The translations under genes were made by a program, and so were the position numbers. This document shows, piece by piece, positions 13,201 to 25,200 of a DNA stretch of 64,000 nucleotides. Position 1 is the first letter of the stretch. Each line of letters begins with the position of its first letter. Below the pieces are notes generated by a model. The model searched no databases, was not told where the DNA came from, and saw only the letters and a program-made list of their open reading frames with translations. This stretch comes from Globodera rostochiensis (Eukaryota > Nematoda > Chromadorea > Rhabditida > Heteroderidae): contig JAEVLN010000025.1 of the NCBI GenBank assembly GCA_018350325.1, positions 413,799-477,798 on the forward strand. The letters run 5' to 3'.

Positions 13201-16200
13201 AGAAAATTTAAAAAAACATTGGCTGAACAGAAATAAAGACATCTGGCCACCCTGGTTTTACATATGACCCTCTCTAATAATTGCCCTCTTTCGGGAGAGG
13301 TTGAATATATTTTTTACCATTAATCTCACAAAAGGTAGAGACTTAGGGGTTCGTTATTAGGCCTAAGCCAACCTGGCTTGGGGTTCGTTAGGCTTAGGCT
13401 TAGGCCACCCTGGCTTGGGTTTGTTAGGCTTAGGCCTAAGCCACCCTGAGATGAACCCCTAAGCCTAAGCCTAAAACTAACGAGTCCTACGCAGGGCGGC
13501 TTAGGCCTAAGCCTACCGAACTTTGACAATAAGGTCCCCCTATTTTTCAACTTTGAACTGGTTCAAAACCCGGTTTAAAGGTTGAGCCCGCTAAAATTTT
13601 TGCTTGTTCATCGTTTTCAGCACTTGAGAAAACCTATAAAATCAGTTTTGTGCCAGATATTAAAAATATTGTCAGATCCTGATCAGCACCCTTGAAACCC
13701 TTATACATGGTGTTTTCAGCAAATTTGGGGAGGGGGTCGCAAAATGCGAAAGTACCATTCTTTGCCCCGGGGTAACAAAAAGAGTATATACCAGAGTTCC
13801 GAATCTGCGGATTTTTCCTCATTATGTGGTATTGGAAAGGTCCATGAGGATTTTTTTTTGAAATGCGGAATTGCGGATTTTTGTTGTCTTTTGAGGTCTT
13901 TGTGGGCTTTTTGTGGTTTTTTGGAAGGTCAATGAGGCTAAATTTTCAAAATAAGGTTTTTTTGTCGTTTTTCAAACGTTCGGGAGTTTTCTAATGCAAA
14001 AAAGCATCACATTCCTTTCAATTCTGGTTGCAAATCTGTTAACAAATTGAATTAAAAATTCAAAGATTTTCCACGGCGTCGCCTATCGGCACCGCCGGAC
14101 CCTCCTCCTCTTTTACGCAAAAATTTGCGCGCAAAAAATGATGTAAAATCGCTAAAAATGCTAATTTGTGACAGGAAGTTGCTCAAGTGATTGTTGGTAA
14201 CCAGAAATATAACGAATAAAGCCATGTTTACTTAAATTTTGTGGTTTTAATGAAGAAATGTCGAATTTGGGGATTTTAGGTTTCAAATGAGGATTTTTTA
14301 ATGCTCCGATGCGGATTTTAAAAATTTTGAGATCGGAACCCTGGTATATACGGTATACGGATCACAAAATAAAATTTCAACGTTTTTTTTGTGAGACCAC
14401 TGATCCTTGGCTTACAAAAGTTAGCATAAATTTCAGAGGTGAGTCGAATTCCGAATCGTTGTATTCCGATTTTCAAAAATCAATGAAATTCTACCAAAAT
14501 TTAAAAAAAAGGCATTTTTGTTCCGCAGTAATTTGTACATAGAAATAATCTGTCTGTGCATTATATGTATTCAATATCATCATTTCCAGTGGATGGGACG
14601 ACGTCTTAACGAGCCTCACGATGGCATTTGATCGATTGAAGGGAAAGGAGTCGCCGGCTTTCTCATGGGCCAAGTGGTTTGCCAAAAAAGTTGTGCATTA
14701 TGGCAAAGTTGTGCTCGGCATGTTGGCCAAATCATTGGCCTCAGCATTCCCTAAATTGGAGAAGATTTTTAAATTTTGTGGCCAATCGACGGACGCCGCA
14801 CCAGCGACGGAATTAACAAAAAAACAGATAAATAAACAAATAGAGCAGAAAATCTACAGAACGACCATCTTCAAAAGCTGGCCCACGATTGCCCGTAAGT
14901 GTTTTGTTCGAGTTGAGGTGTTCGGGCACCGACCAACCAACCAACCAGGACTGGGCGTAATTAAATTTTAAAAATCCGGTCCCTATTGACAACAAACATT
15001 TACTTAGACGGAGACCAAGGGGGTAATTTTGATCATAGGGCCCAGAAACGAAATGACTACCAATCGACTCCTCTCTCAGCCTAGCGCACGAATCTGCAAA
15101 AAATTTTGCTCGGGCTCAACTATGAAGGAAGTTATGGCCCCTCAAAGTTGGCCAAAAACCATAAAGGGGGACCCTATTGGTCAAAATTTTGCAGGAAATT
15201 TTTTTATTCTAAAATTGTCTAAAGCGGTTTTTGAATCGGTTTAAAAAAAATTTTGAAAATTAAAGAAACGACTTTTGAGTAACAAAAGTCGGATATTATA
15301 ATGAAAGGCCGCTGACGGCCCGCAAACAGCCCCTGTGGTTTAGCTATAAATTCTATCCCTACTGATCATTCATATAGGCTTTGAAATTAAATTCAGAACA
15401 TTTTAGCTTCATAATTAAGTCCGCGTTGCAGATTTGTGCGCTAGGCTAGAGTGGAGTCGATTGGTAACATTTTCCGACCAATGGTGCTAGCTCGTTTCGA
15501 AAAAACTGCCACTTGGTCCTGTCCTTCACTGACGGATTGTCTGTCCTTCACTGACGGATTGTCTGTCCTTCACTGACGGATTGTCTGTCCTTCACTGACG
15601 GATTGTCTGTCCTTCACTGACGGATTGTCTGTCCTTCACTGACGGATTGTAGTTCCTTCACTGGCGGATTGTCTGTCCTTCACTGACGGATTGTATGTCC
15701 TTCACTGACGGATTGTCTGTCCTTCACTGACGGATTGTCTGTCCTTCACTGACGGATTGTCTGTCCTTCACTGACGGATTGTCTGTCCTTCACTGACGGA
15801 TTGTCTGTCCTTCACTGACGGATTGTCTGTCCTTCACTGACGGATTGTCTGTCCTTCACTGACGGATTGTCTGTCCTTCACTGACGGATTGTCTGTCCTT
15901 CACTGACGGATTGTAGTTCCTTCACTGGCGGATTGTATGTCCTTCACTGACGGATTGTATGTCCTTCACTGACGGATTGTCTGTCCTTCACTGACGGATT
16001 GTCTGTCCTTCACTGACGGATTGTATGTCCTTCACTGACGGATTGTATGTCCTTCACTGACGGATTGTCTGTCCTTCACTGACGGATTGTCTGTCCTTCA
16101 CTGACGGATTGTCTGTCCTTCACTGACGGATTGTATGTCCTTCACTGACGGATTGTATGCCCTTCACTGACGGATTGTATGCCCTTCACTGACGGATTGT

Positions 16201-19200
16201 ATGCCCTTCACTGACGGATTGTCTGTCCTTCACTGACGGATTGTATGTCCTTCACTGACGGATTGTATGTCCTTCACTGACGGATTGTCTGTCCTTCACT
16301 GGCGGATTGTCTGTCCTTCACTGACGGATTGTCTGTCCTTCACTGACGGATTGTCTGTCCTTCACTGACGGATTGTCTGTCCTTCACTGACGGATTGTCT
16401 GTCCTTCACTGACGGATTGTCTGTCCTTCACTGACGGATTGTCTGTCCTTCACTGACGGATTGTCTGTCCTTCACTGACGGATTGTCTGTCCTTCACTGA
16501 CGGATTGTCTGTCCTTCACTGACGGATTGTCTGTCCTTCACTGACGGATTGTCTGTCCTTCACTGACGGATTGTAGTTCCTTCACTGGCGGATTGTAGTT
16601 CCTTCACTGGCGGATTGTCTGTCCTTCACTGACGGATTGTCTGTCCTTCACTGACGGATTGTCTGTCCTTCACTGACGGATTGTCTGTCCTTCACTGACG
16701 GATTGTCTGTCCTTCACTGACGGATTGTCTGTCCTTCACTGACGGATTGTCTGTCCTTCACTGACGGATTGTCTGTCCTTCACTGACGGATTGTCTGTCC
16801 TTCACTGACGGATTGTCTGTCCTTCACTGACGGATTGTATGTCCTTCACTGACGGATTGTCTGTCCTTCACTGACGGATTGTCTGTCCTTCACTGACGGA
16901 TTGTCTGTCCTTCACTGACGGATTGTCTGTCCTTCACTGACGGATTGTCTGTCCTTCACTGACGGATTGTCTGTCCTTCACTGACGGATTGTCTGTCCTT
17001 CACTGACGGATTGTCTGTCCTTCACTGACGGATTGTCTGTCCTTCACTGACGGATTGTAGTTCCTTCACTGGCGGATTGTATGTCCTTCACTGACGGATT
17101 GTATGTCCTTCACTGACGGATTGTCTGTCCTTCACTGACGGATTGTCTGTCCTTCACTGACGGATTGTATGTCCTTCACTGACGGATTGTATGTCCTTCA
17201 CTGACGGATTGTCTGTCCTTCACTGACGGATTGTCTGTCCTTCACTGACGGATTGTCTGTCCTTCACTGACGGATTGTATGTCCTTCACTGACGGATTGT
17301 ATGCCCTTCACTGACGGATTGTATGCCCTTCACTGACGGATTGTATGCCCTTCACTGACGGATTGTCTGTCCTTCACTGACGGATTGTATGTCCTTCACT
17401 GACGGATTGTATGTCCTTCACTGACGGATTGTCTGTCCTTCACTGGCGGATTGTCTGTCCTTCACTGACGGATTGTCTGTCCTTCACTGACGGATTGTCT
17501 GTCCTTCACTGACGGATTGTCTGTCCTTCACTGACGGATTGTCTGTCCTTCACTGACGGATTGTCTGTCCTTCACTGACGGATTGTCTGTCCTTCACTGA
17601 CGGATTGTCTGTCCTTCACTGACGGATTGTCTGTCCTTCACTGACGGATTGTCTGTCCTTCACTGACGGATTGTCTGTCCTTCACTGACGGATTGTCTGT
17701 CCTTCACTGACGGATTGTAGTTCCTTCACTGGCGGATTGTAGTTCCTTCACTGGCGGATTGTCTGTCCTTCACTGACGGATTGTCTGTCCTTCACTGACG
17801 GATTGTCTGTCCTTCACTGACGGATTGTCTGTCCTTCACTGACGGATTGTCTGTCCTTCACTGACGGATTGTCTGTCCTTCACTGACGGATTGTCTGTCC
17901 TTCACTGACGGATTGTCTGTCCTTCACTGACGGATTGTCTGTCCTTCACTGACGGATTGTCTGTCCTTCACTGACGGATTGTCTGTCCTTCACTGACGGA
18001 TTGTCTGTCCTTCACTGACGGATTGTCTGTCCTTCACTGACGGATTGTCTGTCCTTCACTGACGGATTGTCTGTCCTTCACTGACGGATTGTATGTCCTT
18101 CACTGACGGATTGTATGTCCTTCACTGACGGATTGTCTGTCCTTCACTGACGGATTGTCTGTCCTTCACTGACGGATTGTCTGTCCTTCACTGACGGATT
18201 GTCTGTCCTTCACTGACGGATTGTATGCCCTTCACTGACGGATTGTCTGTCCTTCACTGACGGATTGTCTGTCCTTCACTGACGGATTGTCTGTCCTTCA
18301 CTGACGGATTGTCTGTCCTTCACTGACGGATTGTCTGTCCTTCACTGACGGATTGTCTGTCCTTCACTGACGGATTGTCTGTCCTTCACTGACGGATTGT
18401 CTGTCCTTCACTGACGGATTGTCTGTCCTTCACTGACGGATTGTATGTCCTTCACTGACGGATTGTATGCCCTTCACTGACGGATTGTCTGTCCTTCACT
18501 GACGGATTGTCTGCCCTTCACTGACGGATTGTATGCCCTTCACTGACGGATTGTCTGTCCTTCACTGACGGATTGTCTGTCCTTCACTGACGGATTGTCT
18601 GTCCTTCAGTTTCAGTTTTGTGCAATTCTTTTTTGTATAAATGCACGGTAATAATATTTCTAATTCCATTTAAGAACAAAGTCTCACCGCGATGCTGCCC
18701 GAGGACAATAAATTCTGCAAATTCCTCGAAAAGAATCCAAACTTTGCGCAAAACATTCAAATGGGAGCCGGCCTTGTCATGGACAGCGGCTTGGACATCA
18801 AAGAATATTACAAAAGTTCCAAAACACTGCCTTACTCAAAAGGGCTTACGCGATCGTTGGCCCAAAAAGTGCTTAAGCGAGAGGTGGCCCGAAAATTGGT
18901 TAAGCGATCGGTGGCCGTTGGCTGTCAAATGGGACAAAGAGTGGTGGATAAAAAGTTTCGAGAATCGTGCTCAAAAAAACGCGCCAAAAAAGGCGACAAC
19001 GGCGGCAACTTCTGGTCTCATCTTTTTGAAGTTTGTGTTGTACAGTTTATGTTTGCTTGACATATTTTAATTGGCCAAGTTGGGAGGTTATTGACATCAG
19101 AATTTTAAACTAAAAATTTTTAACTTTTTAATCTGATTTTATTTTTTTATTTGATTAATATAATTTATTCGTTTTAAGCAAAATTTTCACTGTTAAAAAG

Positions 19201-22200
19201 AGCCCCAGTTTTGTTGCCGGGACTGTCCCCGGACTCGGTTTTTTCATCGGGATTTCATCTTTTTTCCACATGTTTTTTATCCTTGAAATTCTCGTTCTCG
19301 ACTTCGTCCATTTATAATTAATAGTAAAATTTTCCTATTTATATGTATTAATTATTTTTTGAAAAATTAATGGTAACGTGTGTAATATGGTGAATTTAGG
19401 AGGCCGTGTCAGCAGTCATTACATCGGATTTGATCCCCAACGCTACCGTTAACTTGGCCGATAAAGCATTCACACATGCTATGAAATATGATAAGATGCA
19501 AGAGAAATTTGACGAATGTGTTTTTTTGGAAGATCGCGAGGAAAGTGGCATGTAAGTGATGATGAAATTTTAGAAATAAAACAAAAAAAAATTTTTTAAA
19601 CATTAAAATAGGTATATTAATCTGTCATTTTTTATATTTTTTTTTATTGCGCCAAATATAAAAATGCTCATAATTAATCAATTTTTTTATCCAATTGAGA
19701 ATTTGTCAACTGTGTAGGGTTCCTCGCCACCGTAGGATTGAGGGGGGAGGGGGTGCTATTTTAAACAAGAATTTATATTTTTAAATTTCTTTTTTTAAGG
19801 ACGGCAACGCAAGCGCGTGAATGTGCTGAACAAATTAAGAAGAAAAATGGTGGGAAATGGCCAAGCGGGACAAAAAGAGAGGAAAAGGGAGATAGGGGAG
19901 AGGGAACAAAAGGAAGCAAAAGCAAAAAAGAGGGAGAGGAAGCAGGAGGAAGCAAAAGCAAAAAAGAGGGAGAGGAAGCAGGAGGAAGCAAAAGCAAAAA
20001 AGAGGGAGAGGAAGCAGGAGGAAGCAAAAGCAAAAAAGAGGGAGAGGAAGCAAAAGGAAGCAAAAGCAAAGAAGAGGGAGAGGGAGCAAAAGGAAGCAAA
20101 AGCAAAAAAGAGGGAGAGGAAGCAGGAGGAAGCAAAAGCAAAAAAGAGGGAGAGGAAGCAGGAGGAAGCAAAAGCAAAGAAGAGGAAGCAGAAGAAAGCA
20201 AAGAAGAGGGAGAGGAAGCGCAACACAATGGTGTGAAGAAATTTGAGAATAAAGGCAAAAGGAAGGAAGAGCTGGATAAGGCGAAGATGCAACAGAGGGC
20301 GCGAGAGATGTTGGCAAAGGGAGCAAAAAAAGTGGGAAATGGAGCAAAAGGAGAGAGAAATGGAGCAAAAGAAGAGGGAGAAGGAGCAAAAAAAGTGGGA
20401 AAGGAATCAAAAGCAAAAAGAGTGAAGGAAGCACAACAAGCCTGCAACAAACTGATCCTTCCAACGTCCTCCGAACGCAACGAACTGGAGAAGGCCCTTA
20501 AAAAGTAAGTTGGTAGCAAATGAATTAAAGTGGTTAGACTTGACCTAAGCTTAGGTTAGGCTTAGCCCAAGCCTAGGTTAGACTTGACCTAAGCTTAGGT
20601 TAGGCTTAGCCCTTAGACTTGACCTAAGCTTGGGTTAGGCTTAGCCCAAGCCTAGGTTAGACTTGACCTAAGCTTAGGTTAGGCTTAGCCCAAGCCTAGG
20701 TTAGACTTGACCTAAGCTTAGGTTAGGCTTAGCCCAAGCCTAGGTTAGACTTGACCTAAGCTTAGGTTAGGCTTAGCCCTTAGACTTGACCTAAGCTTGG
20801 GTTAGGCTTAGCCCAAGCCTGGGTTAGACTTGACCTAAGCTTAGGTTAGGCTTAGCCCAAGCCTAGGTTAGACTTGACCTAAGCTTAGGTTATAGCCCAA
20901 CCTAGGTTAGACTTGATAGGTTAGGCTTAGCCCAAGCCTAGGTTATACTTGACCTAAGCTTAGGTTAGGCTTAGCCGAAGCCTGGGTTAGACTTGACCTA
21001 AGCTTAGGTTAGGCTTAGCCCAAGCCTAGGTTATACTTGACCTAAGCTTAGGTTAGGCTTAGCCCAAGCCTAGGTTAGACTTGACCTAAGCTTAGGTTAG
21101 GCTTAGCCCAAGCCTGGGTTAGACTTGACCTAAGCTTAGGTTAGGCTTAGCCCAAGCCTAGGTTAGACTTGACCTAAGCTTAGGTTAGGCTTAGCCCGCC
21201 CTTAGACTTGACCTAAGCTTGGGTTAGGCTTAGCCCAAGCCTAGGTTAGACTTGACCTAAGCTTAGGTTAGGCTTAGCCGAAGCCTAGGTTAGACTTGAC
21301 CTAAGCTTAGGTTAGGCTTAGCCCAAGCCTAGGTTATACTTGACCTAAGCTTAGGTTAGGCTTAGCCCAAGCCTGGGTTAGACTTGACCTAAGCTTAGGT
21401 TAGGCTTAGTCCAAGCCTAGGTTAGACTTGACCTAAGCTTAGGTTATAGCCGAAGCCTAGGTTAGACTTGACCTAAGCTAAGGTTACGCTTGGGCTTAGC
21501 CCAAGTCTAGGTTAGACTTAGGCCAAGCCTAGGGTTACGTTTGGTTAGACTTTTTTATCGCACACTCAGTCCGAAATAGTTTTTCTATCACACTTCAGGC
21601 TTGAAGATGAAGCGGAGGAAATTGAGAAGGGTAGGGCAAACGCTGAGCAATCGTCTAATGCAGAAACCGATGGATCAGCGCCATTGGGAGTGAGTCCACT
21701 TTTGAATTTAAAAAACTAAACATTCGGCTTTTGGTTTACCGTGAGAGATATGCTTGGGTTGATGTTGACTACTGTAGAAATGGACGCTTTTCTTACAAAT
21801 TATTGTATTAGCCTTGGATTTTGATCATTTTTGTAATGTTAAATACCGTATTTTTTAAAATTTCGGTTACAAATCTCTTACAAATTTAGTCGGAAATTCA
21901 AAAATTTTCTTGGCGGCGCCTATCGGCACCACCGACCCCCCCCCTTACCCCCTACTAAAGCAGAATTCCCAAAAAAAAATTGCATTTTTAAAATCGAAAA
22001 TCGGCAAAATTTTCGGAAATCCATGCCCAGAAGTGAAGCAGAATTCTAAAAAAATTATTGAATTTTTAAAAGATTTACTGTATTTCGAGCCATTTTTTAA
22101 AATGTACTGATTTTTGACCCGAAAATCTGATATGAAAAATTTTTGAATTTTTGACTCAATTTGTAGAGAGATAACAACCAAATTGGAAGGAAAGTGATTC

Positions 22201-25200
22201 TTTTTTGCATTAAAAAACTGCCCGAACATTTGAAAAGCCACAAACCCTCATTTTGAAAATTTAGCATCATTATCTTCCAAAAAACCACAAAATGAGGCTA
22301 GCAACCAATTAAAAAGTCATTTTTTATAATTTTTTTAGTAATGAAAGAGGTGGGAAGGTCCTCAGGTGTCCACGGAGTCGTGATGAAACTTGGCACACTG
22401 ATAGATCACCCCCACATTTCTACCACAAAGTGCCATTCATTTTTGCTATAAAGCCCTGGGGAATGAGATATAAGCCTTCAAAGTTTATGCATTTTCACTT
22501 AACAAAATAAAATAACAAGCAGTTAAGTGGTTGTGTGGCCTGGTGGTTGTGTTCTCAGGGGCTTTTTTGTTTGTGAAAATTCGAATACTCTTCGCTTCTA
22601 CATTTTTTTCTTTTTTTTTTCTTACAAAATTAACATAAAAATAATGATCACCCAACAAAATTTTATTCAAATCAACTTTTAGATGACGAGATTTCTATAA
22701 AACGAGATCAAGAAAAAATTCTTAAAAATAGTACTTCTCACAGGCTACCTACCAGTCAATTTACGAAGTTAAAATTCGTTCACAAAATTTTATTTTAATC
22801 ATGGAAAAATAGATTTTGATTTGAAGACTTGGTAAATGATAATGAAGGAATATTACAATTAAAATAGGACGAAAAGATATGGGTTTGAAATTGAAAGCTC
22901 GGATGATTGTCGAGATCATGAGTACAATCAGGTGAATGAATAATGAAATATTTTTGGTGCTATGACAATTTGTCAAAAAAACTTACATTAGTGTCACACC
23001 AGCAAACATGACGAACCGTCGTCGTTAGCTCCGTCTTTGGAATGTTTTTTCAAAATAAAAATGTTTGATTTGCTGGTGAAGACAACAAAACAAATAAAAG
23101 AATAAATAAAACTAGTAAAATAAAAATTTCCATATTTTTCGATTACTTTTAATTTTTCTTTGGAAACCTTTTCTTTGCGCGTCGTCACATTTTGGCTAAT
23201 TTGACGAATCGTATGTATTAGGTCAAGCTGTTCGAGACCTGAAAATACCGAGAGCCGAGACTCTCGAACAGCTCTAGTATTAGGGCAGGGGTTTGTGCTG
23301 ATTTATCAATGCATTTTCAGAAGCTGTGGATCATTCCGCCCAACTCCCTTCCTTCGATCGTTGGTCGTCCTTTGCACTTGAGGAATTATAACAATCTGCC
23401 TTTTCAAGTAAGTGAACTGATAGAAAAAGTGTCCGGGCACATTTTTCTTGTTTCTTGATAAAATTTAGCCAAAAGGTGACGGAGATTTATTAAACACAAC
23501 TTTAAAAAGTTGTTACATTTTTGAAAATTACGGAAAATGGCGTTTTTTGCCCATAACTTTGTGCGTTTTGATTCTTGGCATGTAACAAATTAGTACATTT
23601 GTACAAGCTATCGACGTGGGTTCATAAAAATGTTTTGTTTTTGGGTTTTCGATTGAAAGGGCACATAAAAACTTTTTGTAAAAATTCGGGATTTTTAAAT
23701 GCAATAGTCATGGATTCGAAAATGTCAAACTGCTGCTTTTTCAAATTAAACCGGTTGTGTAATTACTACAACTTTTTACATTGTTTTCAAGCCAAATCAT
23801 AAAAAATAAAGAGTTGACAGATCGGGACGCCATTTTTTTGCATTCAATGCAGAATTGCCAGGCAAATTAGGGGGATACTTAACACCCGTAAACCCAGCAT
23901 CTTAAACCTGTTTAAAACCCGAAAACCCGGGTTCGGCATTTTTGACCTAGGTGATTTTGAAATTTTTATCTTGAAATTGAGAAAGTGTAGAGAAGCTTTT
24001 CTAGCAGCAAATATGTATGCTCTACTCATCTAGAATGACGAGGCCATACAATTCGTGACAAACGCCCCGCAATCGTCTAAAGCACAATCCGTTGGATCAC
24101 CGACAAACGTCGCGAAATCGTCTGCAGTATCCAGTGAATCAGCGCCATTGGGAGTGAGTCCACTTTTGAATTTAAAAAAACTAAACATTCGGCTTTTGGT
24201 TTACCGTGAGAGATATGCTTGGGTTGATGTTGACTACTGTAGAAATGGACGCTTTTCTTACAAATTATTGTATTAGCCTTGGATTTTGATCATTTTTTGC
24301 AATGTTAAGTTTTCACCCAGCTTATTTATCTCTTCGAAGACACTTTGTAGCCCGGTCATCCATACCCGTTTTGGTTCTAGTGCAAAAATGTATGAGTCCA
24401 ATCGATTTTATGAGTCAAATCGATTTTTATGAGTCCAATCACGCATTTCAGAATTCATGAGCTTCTACTTACATATATGTTCTACTCATCAAAAGCATTC
24501 GAATGGTACTAAAGATGTTTAATTTGGTTGACTTTGAAAAGAGACATCGATTTAAGTAAATCTGAAATGCCTGATTGGACTCATAAAAATTGATTGGACT
24601 CATAATAGTCGATAGGACTCATAAACTGCTCTAGAACCACCGTTTTACCTATAGAGAATTTTGTGTTCTTCCTGAATTCCTATTCGTTTTTTCCGAAAAT
24701 AATTTCTAACCCCCTAGGGTCTTTTTTTCTGAATTTACGATCATTTTATCAGTATTTTTGGGGGGGGGGGGTGGGGTCCTCAGTGTTTCTGATGCCTTAT
24801 TCCCTTGCTGAACCTGTTTTGGGGTTTTGAGATGGCCTGTCCTGGACACTTAGGGACAGGGCTGTATCGAAATTTCGATTTTCGTCTTTCGATTTCGACT
24901 TTTTTTTTTTTACTTTCGACACAGCCTGCTTAGGGAGTGCCACTAAAAAAAGGGCGTTGCTTGCGACTGACCCTTTGATGGGGAAGGAAAAGTTTGGGGG
25001 AGAGAGGGCAGTCCAATGGACTTTGGAGTAGGACAGCTCAGAAGCCTTTTAAGCAAGGCTCCCGAAAAATGCGTCAGTAGAAAATGCGTCAGTGATTATT
25101 AAAAGTCATGCAAAACATGTTTCTGGAGGTTTTTGGGGTCTACGAATCCAATTCCGAGCTCTGTTACAGTCAATTCCAAACCCCGGACCAGAATTCGAAC

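Noticed and set aside
15522..18608. Possible CRISPR array
   Set aside because: The 22-bp units abut without unique spacers and the host is eukaryotic; it is a satellite.
19773..20519. Long minus-strand Ser/Leu/Phe-rich ORFs
   Set aside because: They are the complement of the Lys/Glu minisatellite exon; the plus frame joins its neighbours in phase.
20533..21545. Internal telomere tract
   Set aside because: TTAGGC words are present but never in plain tandem; the unit is a 44-bp palindromic satellite.
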